Below, piece by piece: positions 33,914 to 42,491 of a stretch of DNA of 64,000 nucleotides (positions are counted from its first letter, which is position 1; each line of letters opens with the position of its first letter). The notes under the pieces were generated by a model. It had not been told where the DNA came from. It saw nothing but the letters and a program-made list of their open reading frames with translations, and made no database searches. The stretch comes from Streptomyces sp. NBC_01255 (GTDB taxonomy: Bacteria; Actinomycetota; Actinomycetes; Streptomycetales; Streptomycetaceae): positions 620,001 to 684,000 of the forward strand of contig NZ_CP108474.1 of assembly GCF_036226445.1 (NCBI RefSeq), in the 5' to 3' direction. The position numbers and the translations under genes were made by a program.

Positions 33914-35154
33914 GCTGCCCGTACGACCACACCGCCGCGCCCGACGCCGACGTGATCGTCCTCGACCCCTTCGTCGCCGATCTCGACGCCGAGAGCGCCC
34001 GCCTGCGCGAGGCGGGCCCGCTGGCCCGCGTCGTCCTGCCCGGCGGCGTGCCCTGCTGGTCCGTCACCCGCCACGCCGAGGCCCGGAAGCTGCTCACCGA
34101 CGCCCGCCTGGTCAAGGACATCGACGTGTGGGGCGCCTGGCAGCGCGGCGAGATACCCATGGACTGGCCCCTGATCGGTCTGGCCAACCCCGGCAAGTCC
34201 ATGCTCACCGTGGACGGCGAGGAGCACCGCCGACTGCGCACGCTCGTCGCGCAGGCGCTGACGGCGCGCCGGGTGGAGCGGCTGCGCTCTCGCATCGAGG
34301 ACCTCACGAACGAGAGCCTCGACCGGCTCGCGGAGCAGCCGGCCGGCGAGGTCGTGGACCTGAAGGCGGAGTTCGCGTACCCGCTGCCGATGAACGTGGT
34401 CAGCGGGCTGATGGGTGTCGACCAGGCCGACCACCCCCGGATGAAGGCCCTCTTCGACAAGTTCTTCTCGACGCAGACCCTGCCCGAGGAGGTGCCGCAG
34501 ATGATGGCGGACCTCGGTGCCCTCTTCTCGGGGATCGTGGCGGCGCGGACCGAGGAGCCCGGCGACGACCTCACCAGCGCGCTGATCGAGGCGTCGGAGG
34601 GCGGCGACCGGCTCAGCACGGAGGAGATCACCAACACCCTCCAGCTGATGGTGGCTGCCGGTCACGAGACGACGATCAGCCTGATCGTGAACGCGGTCGT
34701 CGCCCTGGAGACCCACCCCGAGCAGCGCGCCCTGGTGCTGAAGGGCGAGGTGCCGTGGGAGAACGTCATCGAGGAGACGCTGCGCTGGGCGACGCCCACC
34801 TCGCACGTACTGATCCGGTTCGCGAGCGAGGACATCGAGGTCGGCGACCGGGTCCTGCCCAAGGGTGACGCGCTGATCGTGTCGTTCGGCGCGATCGGCC
34901 GGGACGAGGAGCAGCACGGTACGACGGCGGGCTCGTTCGACGTGACCCGCACGCCCAACCGGCACATCTCCTTCGGCCACGGTCCGCACGTGTGCCCGGG
35001 AGCGGCGCTGTCCCGGCTGGAGGCCCTGGTGGCGCTGCCCGCGCTGTACGCGCGCTTCCCGGAGCTGCGGCTCGCGGTGCCGCGCGAGGAGCTGCGGAAC
35101 AAGCCAGTCGTGACGCAGAACGACCTGTTCGACCTGCCGGTGTTCCTGGCCTGA
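33910..35154 (+). CDS. Cytochrome P450 of the CYP154 type
   Basis: This 414-residue P450 starts with MSCPYDH at an ATGA overlap with the preceding P450. All canonical motifs are present: VAAGHETTISL (I-helix), E289-T-L-R292 (ExxR), and FGHGPHVCPG with Cys at about 362. The sequence style and position match CYP154 enzymes, known to hydroxylate steroids and macrolides or couple aromatic rings. No ferredoxin gene is in the cluster, so redox partners must come from elsewhere. A 24-bp perfect palindrome terminator follows. Confidence 0.92.
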   Translation: MSCPYDHTAAPDADVIVLDPFVADLDAESARLREAGPLARVVLPGGVPCWSVTRHAEARKLLTDARLVKDIDVWGAWQRGEIPMDWPLIGLANPGKSMLTVDGEEHRRLRTLVAQALTARRVERLRSRIEDLTNESLDRLAEQPAGEVVDLKAEFAYPLPMNVVSGLMGVDQADHPRMKALFDKFFSTQTLPEEVPQMMADLGALFSGIVAARTEEPGDDLTSALIEASEGGDRLSTEEITNTLQLMVAAGHETTISLIVNAVVALETHPEQRALVLKGEVPWENVIEETLRWATPTSHVLIRFASEDIEVGDRVLPKGDALIVSFGAIGRDEEQHGTTAGSFDVTRTPNRHISFGHGPHVCPGAALSRLEALVALPALYARFPELRLAVPREELRNKPVVTQNDLFDLPVFLA

Positions 35155-35176
35155 CCCGGCCCGGGGCTTCCCCCTG

Positions 35177-35200
35177 TCGGGCCGGCCGCGGCCGGCCCGA
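35177..35200. terminator. Perfect 24-bp palindrome terminator
   Basis: TCGGGCCGGCCG is followed directly by its complement CGGCCGGCCCGA. It lies 22 bases after the second P450 stop and 16 bases beyond the 3-prime end of the convergent tRNA gene, so it can end both transcripts. Confidence 0.75.
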
Positions 35201-35215
35201 TGGGAGGGGATGATC

Positions 35216-35303
35216 TGGTGTCCAAGGGGGGACTTGAACCCCCACGCCCGATAAAGGGCACTAGCACCTCAAGCTAGCGCGTCTGCCATTCCGCCACTTG
35301 GAC
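35216..35303 (-). tRNA. tRNA-Leu (anticodon GAG)
   Basis: On the minus strand the acceptor arm GTCCAAG (from 35303) pairs with CTTGGAC, followed by the discriminator A and encoded CCA (35218-35216). The D-arm (TGGCGGAATGGCAGAC), anticodon stem GCTAG with loop centred on GAG, a long variable arm (TGCCCTTTATCGGGC) and TpsiC arm (GGGGGTTCAAGTCCCCC) are all present. The long variable arm is typical of leucine tRNA. No integrated element is attached to it. Confidence 0.96.
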
Positions 35304-35478
35304 CAGGTGTGTCGTGACGCGGAGTGACCTCCGCGGCGACAGAGATCAATCTACCAGCACCTCGGGGTGCTCTTCACCTGCGTTTCCCGTGGTCAGCGAC
35401 GTGCGGCCGGACACACATCCGATTACTCCACGTCACGGCGACGCTGCGGGATGTGACGGAGGGTGCTTCACTGGCGGC

Positions 35479-36150
35479 ATGCCTTTCGCTCACTACGGCG
35501 TGCTCGCGGGAACCCTCTACCGGCACTACCGCGACGAGCCCGACAACCAGGGCCGCTGGTTCCACATCAATCTGGAGGTGGACGCCCCGGACGGGCGCTA
35601 CCACTGCGCCGTCGACGTCGACAGCCACAAGTCCAACGTGGGGGTGCAGTGGAAGACCTTCACCGTCGACGCCGCCGCGCTCGGCCCGGCCGCGGCGCTC
35701 GCCCCCGGCTACCACGACCTCGCCGCCACCCCCGGCTCCGGCGCCCTGGACTATCTGCGCCATCCGGAGCTGGTGGACCGTACCGGTGTCCTCTTCCAGC
35801 GCCGCCCGCCGTCCTGGCTCCAGGAGCTCCTGGACCTGCTGGGCTCGCGGCCGTGGCACGCCGGGTCGAACGTCGACGCCGCCGACGCGCTGGAGACGGT
35901 GCTGGTGCCGGGGCAGCGGGTCCTCGTCTTCGGCGAGCCGTTCACCGACGATCTCGAAGGCGACCTCGGCATGCACAACATCCACCAGAACCAGGGCGAT
36001 CCGGCGGGCTCCCAGTGGTGGGAGGAGAACGGCATCTGGCAGGACGGCGCGACGGTCGCCCGGCGCGACGACGGGCGGTACGACGTCTTCCTGAACAAGT
36101 TCTCCAGCCAGGCAGGGCAGACGGACAGCGGGGGCCATCCCGTCGGGTGA
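35479..36150 (+). CDS. DUF2278 family protein
   Basis: This 223-residue protein starts MPFAHYGVLAGTL with ATG 35479; a longer in-frame start would add an atypical leader overlapping the tRNA upstream region. HCAVDVDSHKS and the C-terminal GMHNIHQNQGDP are the conserved blocks of DUF2278, a family with no firm function, sometimes suggested to be nuclease-like because of the His-rich motif. It is soluble and has no signal. It stands alone and converges on the kinase-MFS gene across a perfect palindrome. Confidence 0.82.
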   Translation: MPFAHYGVLAGTLYRHYRDEPDNQGRWFHINLEVDAPDGRYHCAVDVDSHKSNVGVQWKTFTVDAAALGPAAALAPGYHDLAATPGSGALDYLRHPELVDRTGVLFQRRPPSWLQELLDLLGSRPWHAGSNVDAADALETVLVPGQRVLVFGEPFTDDLEGDLGMHNIHQNQGDPAGSQWWEENGIWQDGATVARRDDGRYDVFLNKFSSQAGQTDSGGHPVG

Positions 36151-36161
36151 CCCCCTATCGG

Positions 36162-36193
36162 CCCGAACGGGTCCGCTAGCGGACCCGTTCGGG
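36162..36193. terminator. 32-bp perfect palindrome, bidirectional terminator
   Basis: Arms CCCGAACGGGTCCG (36162-36175) and CGGACCCGTTCGGG (36180-36193) flank CTAG, giving 32 perfectly symmetric bases between convergent genes. The TAG stop of the kinase-MFS gene is the centre of the palindrome, and its last codons (ERVR) form one arm. Confidence 0.8.
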
Positions 36194-38779
36194 GGTGGGC
36201 GCCGTGATCAGCAGTCCCGCGAGGAGGCTCGCGAGGAGCAGGAGGCCGGCCGCACACCACAAGGCGACGGAGTAGCCGCCGAGCACCGCCGCGTCCGTCT
36301 GCCTGACTGCCTCGGCCACGGAATCCGGCATGCCCTGCCCGCCGAGCAGGATGCCGCCCTTCACCGCCTCGGCCAAGGGCTCCGGAAGGCCCGTCACGCC
36401 GTCCAGCCGGTCCGTGATCGCCCAGGCGAAGACGCCGCCCATCAGCGGCGAGGCGGCCCAGCCGCCGAGATGGTGGGCGGTGAGGACCATCGCCGCGGTC
36501 GCGCCCGAGCGCTCGCGGGCCGCCGTCGCGCCAGTCCCGGTCGAGAGGAGCGGCCCGCAGGCCAGTCCGAGACCGAGACCGACGAGGAGCAGGCCGGGCA
36601 GGATGCCGCCGGTGTACGAGCTGTCGCCGTCGAGGCGGGTCAGGAGCGCCGTTCCGGCCGACGCGAGCAGCAGGCCGGGGACGATCAGGTGGCGGGGCGC
36701 CAGGCGGTGCTGGAGGCGGGCGGCGATCTGGGTGGAACCGAGCAGGACCGCGCCCGCCAGGGGCAGCAGGGCCTTGGTGATCTCGCCTTGGGTGGAGCCG
36801 AGGGCGCCCAGCATGTACCGGTGGACGATCAGGAACACGACCAGGGTGCTGATGCCTGCGAGGGCGAGCGCGAGGAGCGAGCCGAGGGTCTGCCGGTCCT
36901 TGATGACGTACGCCGGGACGAGGGGCGCGCTCGTTCGGGTCTGCCACCACGCGAAGGAGACGGACAGCACGGCACCGACCACAAGGAGGGCCACGGCCAG
37001 GGGGTCGGTCCAACCGCCCCCATCGGCGCTCCCCATCGCACCGGCGGCCCTGTCGAGGCCGTAGACGAGGGCGGCCAGCGCCCCGGTGCCGAGCAGGACG
37101 CCCGGTGCGTCGAGCCGGACGGGAGTGCGGGCCGACCGGTCGTGCTCCAGGCGGCTCGCGACGAGAGCCACCATCCCGGCGAGCGCGGAGAGGACGTACA
37201 GACACACGCGCCAGCCCGTGAGGTCGATCAGCCAACCGCTCGTGAAGATCCCGATCATCAGCCCGCCGCCGACGGTCACGGCGTAGAGTCCGAAGGCCCT
37301 GCCGCGCTCCCTGGGATCGGCGAACCCCCCGATCACCAGGGCCAGGGCGGACGCCGAGAGCAGCGCGGCGAACCCGCCCTGCACGGCCTGGGCCCCGACG
37401 AGCATACCGGTGGTGCCTGCCGAGCCGCCGAGCGCGGTGGCCGCGGCGAATCCGGCCAGTCCGATCAGCAACGCCCTTTTGCGGCCGAGGAGATCGGTGA
37501 GGTGCCCGCCGAGCAGCAGCAGTCCGCCGAAGGCCAGTCCGTAGGCGAGGAACAGCGGGTTCAGGCTGCCGGCGGGGATGTCCAGATCCTGCTGGATCGA
37601 CGGGGCGGCCGCGCTCGTGAGCGCCGCACCGATCACGACCAGGAGCTGAGCCGGCACCGCCGCCGCCAGTCCCCACCACCGCCTCGGGGACGGTCCCGTC
37701 GCATCGGGAGGGAAGGCAGGCGGCGACCAGGCTCCCGGGGCGAAGCCGGGAGGCGGCCCGAAGCCCGGCGGAGCCGGGTGGCCGCCCACCGGGGTCGTCG
37801 GCGCGTAGGCGGGAGGCGTCGGTGACGCGGCGGGCTGGTGCTGCGCCGGGATCCGGGGATCCACCGGCGTGTCCCGCTGCTCCGGGGCGAAGTCGAGCAA
37901 CAGCGCCGCGTGCCGCCCGAGTTGTGCGAGCACGGAGCCGGGCAGCCACTCGTCGGCACCATCCGATTCCGTACGGGCCGCCACCTCGACGGGCGTCGGC
38001 CGCCGCGCCGGATCCTTGTCCAGGCACTCCCGCACGAGGCCGGCGAGCGACTCCGGTACGCCGGTCAGGTCCGGCTCCTCCTCCGCGACGCGGAAGAGGT
38101 GCGCGTTCAGCCCGGTCTCCGCGGCACCGAAGAGGAGGCGGCCCGTGGCGGCGTACACGAGGACGGCCCCCAGGCAGAACACGTCGCTGGCCGGGGTGAG
38201 TTCGAGCCCGCGCACCTGCTCGGGCGACATGAAGCCGGGAGAACCGATCAGCATGCCGGTGCGGGTGTGCAGGCTGTCCCCTGCGAGGGTGTCCATGGCC
38301 CGCGCGATGCCGAAGTCGATCACGCGCGGTCCGTCGACCGTCACGAGCACGTTGGACGGCTTGAGGTCCCGGTGGATCAGGCCCGCCGCGTGCACGGACC
38401 GCAGGGCGACGGCGAGTCGGTGGGCGAGGACCCGGACCGAGTGCTCGGGCAGCGGTCCGAAGTCCCGGGCGACGACGGTGGTCAGGTCGGGTCCGGGGAT
38501 GTACTGGGTGGCCACCCACGGCACCGGCGCCTGGGTGTCGGCGTCGAGCACGGCCGCGGTCCACTCCCCTCCCACCCGTCGCGCCGCCTCCACCTCGCGC
38601 GTGAAGCGCCTGCGGAACTCGGGGTGTTGGGCGTGCTCGGCCTGCACCACCTTCACGGCGACCGTCCGCCCGGCTTCCGACCGTCCGAGGTACACCAACC
38701 CCATCCCGCCGGCCCCGAGGCGGCCGATGAGTCGGTAGGGGCCTATCTGTGCCGGGTCTTCGGTGATCAACTGGTCCAC
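36176..38779 (-). CDS. Ser/Thr protein kinase fused to an MFS (DHA2-type) transporter
   Basis: This 867-residue protein combines two families. Residues 13-270 are a Hanks-type kinase: GAGGMG loop, VAVK with K43, HRDLKPSN at 136-143, DFG at 155-157, and GSPGFMSPEQ. Residues 300-366 are a Pro/Ala/Gly-rich linker. Residues 368-860 are an MFS transporter with about 14 hydrophobic helices and GRKRALLIG between helices 2 and 3, like DHA2 drug exporters. A kinase domain facing the cytoplasm could phosphorylate its own transporter or gate export. The GTG start has no Shine-Dalgarno, but TATGTT (38791-38786) ends six bases before it, so the transcript is probably leaderless. The stop codon lies in the terminator palindrome. 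Confidence 0.93.
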   Translation of the reverse strand: MDQLITEDPAQIGPYRLIGRLGAGGMGLVYLGRSEAGRTVAVKVVQAEHAQHPEFRRRFTREVEAARRVGGEWTAAVLDADTQAPVPWVATQYIPGPDLTTVVARDFGPLPEHSVRVLAHRLAVALRSVHAAGLIHRDLKPSNVLVTVDGPRVIDFGIARAMDTLAGDSLHTRTGMLIGSPGFMSPEQVRGLELTPASDVFCLGAVLVYAATGRLLFGAAETGLNAHLFRVAEEEPDLTGVPESLAGLVRECLDKDPARRPTPVEVAARTESDGADEWLPGSVLAQLGRHAALLLDFAPEQRDTPVDPRIPAQHQPAASPTPPAYAPTTPVGGHPAPPGFGPPPGFAPGAWSPPAFPPDATGPSPRRWWGLAAAVPAQLLVVIGAALTSAAAPSIQQDLDIPAGSLNPLFLAYGLAFGGLLLLGGHLTDLLGRKRALLIGLAGFAAATALGGSAGTTGMLVGAQAVQGGFAALLSASALALVIGGFADPRERGRAFGLYAVTVGGGLMIGIFTSGWLIDLTGWRVCLYVLSALAGMVALVASRLEHDRSARTPVRLDAPGVLLGTGALAALVYGLDRAAGAMGSADGGGWTDPLAVALLVVGAVLSVSFAWWQTRTSAPLVPAYVIKDRQTLGSLLALALAGISTLVVFLIVHRYMLGALGSTQGEITKALLPLAGAVLLGSTQIAARLQHRLAPRHLIVPGLLLASAGTALLTRLDGDSSYTGGILPGLLLVGLGLGLACGPLLSTGTGATAARERSGATAAMVLTAHHLGGWAASPLMGGVFAWAITDRLDGVTGLPEPLAEAVKGGILLGGQGMPDSVAEAVRQTDAAVLGGYSVALWCAAGLLLLASLLAGLLITAPTPERVR

Positions 38780-38848
38780 GCCAGTAACATAGTTGAGGTG
38801 ACCGAGGCGCGTCGCGCGCCTCCGGGGAACCCGGCGCCCAGGCGGGTG

Positions 38849-40252
38849 TCAGTCCTCCAGCGCACGGGTGGCCGGGCCCTGGAGCACCGTGCCGTCCCGC
38901 GCGAAGCGTGATCCGTGGCAGGGGCACTCCCAGGTCTCCTCCGCCTCGTTGAAGCCCAGCTCGCAGCCCATGTGCGTGCAGCGCCGACCGGTCCGGAAGC
39001 CGGCCGCGTAGTGGTGGGCCACCGTGGACTGGCGTCGTGCGACTTCGGGCACCTCGTGGACGGGCAGCCTCCGGCGCGGATCGACGAGCTCCGTCCACGC
39101 CGGGCGGGGCGCGCCGGTCAGATGGGCGGTGAGCAGGCTGCCCGCGGCGACGCCGTTGCTGAGCCCCCATCCGCCGAACCCGGTCGCGACGTAGACGTGT
39201 TGGGTGTCGGGGTGCTCATGGCCGACACAGGGCATGCCGTCGGACGTATGGACGTCCTGGGCCGCCCATCGGTGGACCGACGGCGCGTCGGCGAAGCCCG
39301 GCAGGTGGTCGCGCGCCCAGGCCTCCAGGCGCGCGAACCGCTCGCGTACCCCATCGCTCCCCGGCTCGTACGCCTCGCCCGCGACGATCAGGAGCCGCCG
39401 CCCCTCGCCGAGCGGGGCGGTCCGCACCGACCGGATGCCGTCGTCGGTGGTCACGTACATGCCGTACGGGGCGTGGCGTTCCTCGACGGGGGCGGCGACG
39501 ACGAGCTCGCGGCGCACCGAGAGCCGTATCAGCAGGCTGCTGTGGCAGCGGAGCGGGAAGTGGGTGGCCAGGACGACGTCACGGGCGTGGACCGCGCCTC
39601 CGCCCTCCAGCGCGAGACGGCATTCGGCGACTTCCCGCAGCCCCGTGACGCGGGTTCCCTCGTGGACCCGGACGCCCCGGGCGATCAGGTCGTCCGCCAG
39701 GCCGAGCAGGAAGCGGCCCGGGTGGAACTGGAGCTGGTCCTCGACCCGGACGGCCGCGGCGACCGGGTACGGAAGGCCGGTGTCGGTCACCGCGTCGGCC
39801 CGCAGGCCGGCCTCGTAGGCGGCCGACGCCTCCGCCTGGATCTCCTCGGCGCCCGCCTCGTCGAGGGTGTAGGTGTACGCCGGGCGGCGTTCGAGCTCCG
39901 CGTCGATCCCCAGCTCCGCGCAGAGCCGCACCACGTGCCGCAGGGCGTCCTCCTGGGCGTCGGCGTAGTCCATCGCCGCCGAAGCGCCACGGTGGCGGCG
40001 CAGGCGGGCGTACCGCAGCCCGTGCAGGGAGGTCAGCTTGCCGGTGCTGTGCCCGGTCACTCCGGCCGCGATCCGGTCGGCTTCCAGCACCAGGACGTCG
40101 CGCCCGGCGCGGGACAGCTCGTGGGCGGTGCTCAGCCCGGCGATCCCGGCGCCGACGACGACCACGTCGGCGGCGGCGTCGCCCTCCAGCGGTGGGGCGG
40201 CGGACCGGGGCGGCGCCGACTCCGTCCAGTACGAGCTTCCGGTGCGGCCCAT
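38849..40252 (-). CDS. FAD-dependent oxidoreductase with C-terminal Rieske [2Fe-2S] domain
   Basis: This 467-residue protein starts at ATG 40252, five bases after GGAG and two bases after the stop of the PfpI gene. The N-terminal FAD site is VVVVGAGIAGLSTAHELSRAG with GVTGHSTGKLTSLHGL, typical of DAO/glycine-oxidase-like proteins of the gamma-glutamylputrescine oxidase group. VYVATGFGGWGLSNG closes the FAD domain. The C-terminal 90 residues carry a Rieske cluster, CTHMGC and CPCHGSRF, with the pair of Cys-His ligands intact. Such fusions occur across actinobacteria and bacilli; the substrate is not defined. It probably oxidises an amine and passes electrons through the cluster. Confidence 0.9.
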   Translation of the reverse strand: MGRTGSSYWTESAPPRSAAPPLEGDAAADVVVVGAGIAGLSTAHELSRAGRDVLVLEADRIAAGVTGHSTGKLTSLHGLRYARLRRHRGASAAMDYADAQEDALRHVVRLCAELGIDAELERRPAYTYTLDEAGAEEIQAEASAAYEAGLRADAVTDTGLPYPVAAAVRVEDQLQFHPGRFLLGLADDLIARGVRVHEGTRVTGLREVAECRLALEGGGAVHARDVVLATHFPLRCHSSLLIRLSVRRELVVAAPVEERHAPYGMYVTTDDGIRSVRTAPLGEGRRLLIVAGEAYEPGSDGVRERFARLEAWARDHLPGFADAPSVHRWAAQDVHTSDGMPCVGHEHPDTQHVYVATGFGGWGLSNGVAAGSLLTAHLTGAPRPAWTELVDPRRRLPVHEVPEVARRQSTVAHHYAAGFRTGRRCTHMGCELGFNEAEETWECPCHGSRFARDGTVLQGPATRALED

Positions 40253-40254
40253 GG

Positions 40255-40842
40255 TCACTCCTCGCGACGGTCGGCGACGGCGTGCTTCGCTTCGGCGTCG
40301 AGCGCCTGGACGATCGCCGCCGCGAAGGCGTCGAGGTCGCCCGGTCTGCGGGAGGTGATCAGGGCATGGCCTCCGCTGGTGTCGACGACGACCTCCCGGT
40401 CGAGCCAGCGGCCGCCCGCGTTCTCCACGTCGGTCCGGAGCGACGGGTACGAGGTCAGCTCGCGGTCCCTGGCCAGGCCGCTCTCCACCAGGAGCCACGG
40501 CCCGTGACAGATGGCGGCCACCGGTTTGCCGGCCGCGGCGAAGGCCGAGACGAGACGGAGCGCCTCGCCGTCGGTGCGCAACCGGTCGGCGTTCACAGTG
40601 CCGCCGGGCACGATCACGGCGTCGAAGCCGTCCGCCGTGACACCGGCCATGGTGGTGTCCGGCCGTACGTCAGCGCCCGGCCGGCGGTCCGAGACCACGG
40701 TGTGGATGGCCGACTCCTTCCGGGCGGCGACCGTGACCTTGGCTCCCGCCTCCCGCAGCACGGCCATGGGCCTCTCCAGCTCCGTCTGCTCCGTGCCGTA
40801 GTTCGTCGTGAGAACGAGGACGTGCTTGCCGTCGAGCGACAC
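40255..40842 (-). CDS. DJ-1/PfpI family protein (glutamine amidotransferase-like fold)
   Basis: This 195-residue protein has the PfpI nucleophile elbow AAICHGPWLLVE, preceded by DAVIVPGGTVNADRLR. This is the type 1 glutamine amidotransferase-like fold used by general stress proteins YhbO/YraA and by protein or nucleotide deglycases. It precedes the FAD-Rieske gene by two bases, so they are cotranscribed. It is likely a stress-related hydrolase or glyoxalase III type enzyme. Confidence 0.9.
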   Translation of the reverse strand: MSLDGKHVLVLTTNYGTEQTELERPMAVLREAGAKVTVAARKESAIHTVVSDRRPGADVRPDTTMAGVTADGFDAVIVPGGTVNADRLRTDGEALRLVSAFAAAGKPVAAICHGPWLLVESGLARDRELTSYPSLRTDVENAGGRWLDREVVVDTSGGHALITSRRPGDLDAFAAAIVQALDAEAKHAVADRREE

Positions 40843-40935
40843 GATGCGTTCCTCTCTCGCGGCCCGGTCCTACCCGTGCGGCTTCCCGGCGGATCCGTGT
40901 CGAACCACCTGGACGCCGGACCGTCCTCGGCGCAC

Positions 40936-41409
40936 TCAGAACCGGCCTGCTCCAGGACGGCGCCACGGCGCGCGGGACGGATGACCGACCTCCACCCACA
41001 CCACCTTGCCCACGCCCCCCGGCCCATTCTCCTCGCTGCCCCAGGCTCCGGCCAGCCGCTCCAGCACCATCAGACCGTGCCCACCGGGCAGCGCGGGCGA
41101 GCGGCCCACCAGGGCACGCGGATGCTCGGCACTCGCGTCCGCCACCTCCACCCGCAACCGGCCGCCCCCGTGCCGCAGCACCAACTCCTCCGGACCACCC
41201 GCGTGCAGACACGCGTTGGTGACCACCTCCGACACCAGGAGCAGCACGTCCTCCACCCGCTCCCCGGCCTCCTCGCTCTCGGCAGGAATCCAGCCCCAGT
41301 CGGCCAACGCCTCGACGGTGAAATCCCGGCACCGCGACACCACGCCCCGCGTCCCGTACAGCACCAGCCTTCGCACCTGCTCCTGATGGCAGTCAGCGCT
41401 CTCGGCCAT
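40936..41409 (-). CDS. ATP-binding anti-sigma-factor-like protein (RsbW/HATPase_c_2)
   Basis: From ATG 41409 the protein has 157 residues. A HATPase core with SEVVTNACLHAGG (N-box), VEVADASAEHPR, and PGGHGLMVLERLAGAWG matches the very large Streptomyces family of stand-alone RsbW-like kinases that bind anti-anti-sigma factors or sigma factors. Upstream in-frame codons exist but encode an Arg-rich unlikely leader. No cognate STAS protein is adjacent. It may form a stress unit with the PfpI and FAD-Rieske genes 93 bases downstream. Confidence 0.87.
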   Translation of the reverse strand: MAESADCHQEQVRRLVLYGTRGVVSRCRDFTVEALADWGWIPAESEEAGERVEDVLLLVSEVVTNACLHAGGPEELVLRHGGGRLRVEVADASAEHPRALVGRSPALPGGHGLMVLERLAGAWGSEENGPGGVGKVVWVEVGHPSRAPWRRPGAGRF

Positions 41410-41642
41410 GGATCCCGCCACCTTCGTGACCACGCTCGGAGAGCGCCTCTCTCGGCCTCTCCTCCCCTGGGCGACTGCCCGGACTCCGTGATGACGAACA
41501 TCCCGCGAAGGAACCGGCGGGAATCGGGCACGGGCCCAGCAGAAGCTCAAGGAACGGCCCCAGGCTCCCGGGCTCCCGCGCTCCCGGGCTGATACACATA
41601 CCCGGGACACGTACGACGACGAGGACGAGGACGGAAGACCGT

Positions 41643-42470
41643 ATGCGACCGATCTCCGAGCCGGCCGCCACCCCGGCGAGCGCGGCGGCGAGCACTCCCC
41701 CGCGGCGCCCCGTCTTCGACGCCCATCTCCACATCGTCGACCCCCGCTTCACCCTGATCGAGAACGACGGCTATCTGCCGCCCGCCTTCACCGTCGAGCA
41801 GTACCGGGAGCGCGTCTCCGGACTCGCCGTCCACGGCGGCGCGGTCGTCTCGGGTTCCTTCCAGGGCTTCGACCAGGAGTATCTCCGCGCCGCCCTGGCC
41901 GCGCTCGGCCCCGCCTTCGTCGGCGTCACCCAGGTCCCGGCCACCGTCACGGACGAGGAGATCACCGGCCTCGACGCCGCGGGCGTGCGCGCGGTGCGTT
42001 TCAACGTCCGCCGCGGCGGATCGGCCACGCTCGACCAGCTGGACCGCCTGGCCCGCCGCGTCCACGACATCGCCGGCTGGCACACCGAGCTCTACATCGA
42101 CGCCCGGGACCTGCCGGACCTGGCCACGGCCCTGGCCGCTCTGCCCGCCGTCAGCATCGACCACCTCGGCCTGCACCGCGACGGGCTCCCCCACCTGCTG
42201 GCCCTGGTCGAGCGGGGCGTCAAGGTCAAGGCCACGGGGTTCGGGCGCGTCGACCTCGACCCCGCCGAGACCATGAACGCCATCGTGAGGACCGACCCCA
42301 CCGCCCTCATGGTCGGCACCGACCTGCCCTCCACCCGCGCCCGCCGCCCGTTCACCGACGCCGACCTCGCCCTGGTCGCCCGGACCGTCGGCGAGGACCA
42401 TCTCGACGCCGTGCTGTGGGGCAACGCCGCCGCGTTCTACCGCGTGCCCGCCACGGCCGCCGGGCCATGA
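41643..42470 (+). CDS. Amidohydrolase family protein (TIM-barrel metal-dependent hydrolase)
   Basis: This 275-residue protein has FDAHLHIVDPRF (first-strand HxH) after a 20-residue Ala/Pro leader, SIDHLGLHRD in mid-barrel, and MVGTDLPSTRARRPF with the late aspartate, the pattern of amidohydrolase_2 proteins (lactonases and decarboxylases). A weak GGACGGAAG site precedes the ATG. It is convergent with LacI and probably separate from the alpha-galactoside operon, but could act on a sugar lactone. The reaction is not certain. Confidence 0.83.
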   Translation: MRPISEPAATPASAAASTPPRRPVFDAHLHIVDPRFTLIENDGYLPPAFTVEQYRERVSGLAVHGGAVVSGSFQGFDQEYLRAALAALGPAFVGVTQVPATVTDEEITGLDAAGVRAVRFNVRRGGSATLDQLDRLARRVHDIAGWHTELYIDARDLPDLATALAALPAVSIDHLGLHRDGLPHLLALVERGVKVKATGFGRVDLDPAETMNAIVRTDPTALMVGTDLPSTRARRPFTDADLALVARTVGEDHLDAVLWGNAAAFYRVPATAAGP

Positions 42471-42491
42471 TCCACCGGACACCTCTGACCC

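Noticed and set aside
29740..35154. Conservon plus P450 genes as a natural-product biosynthetic cluster
   Set aside because: There is no scaffold-building enzyme, tailoring set or resistance gene; the two P450 genes are known companions of conservons.
35216..35303. tRNA-Leu as the attachment site of an integrated element
   Set aside because: No integrase, no repeated 3-prime tRNA fragment and no change in gene content were seen on either side.
35751..39170. A minus-strand open frame of more than 1100 codons across the DUF2278 and kinase-MFS region
   Set aside because: It is out of frame with the recognised kinase and MFS motifs, Arg/Pro-rich, and crosses a strong terminator palindrome.
41560..41600. 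Repeated CTCCCGGGC motif near 41570-41590 as an operator or terminator
   Set aside because: It is a short GC-rich direct repetition without stable symmetry placed at a gene end or promoter.
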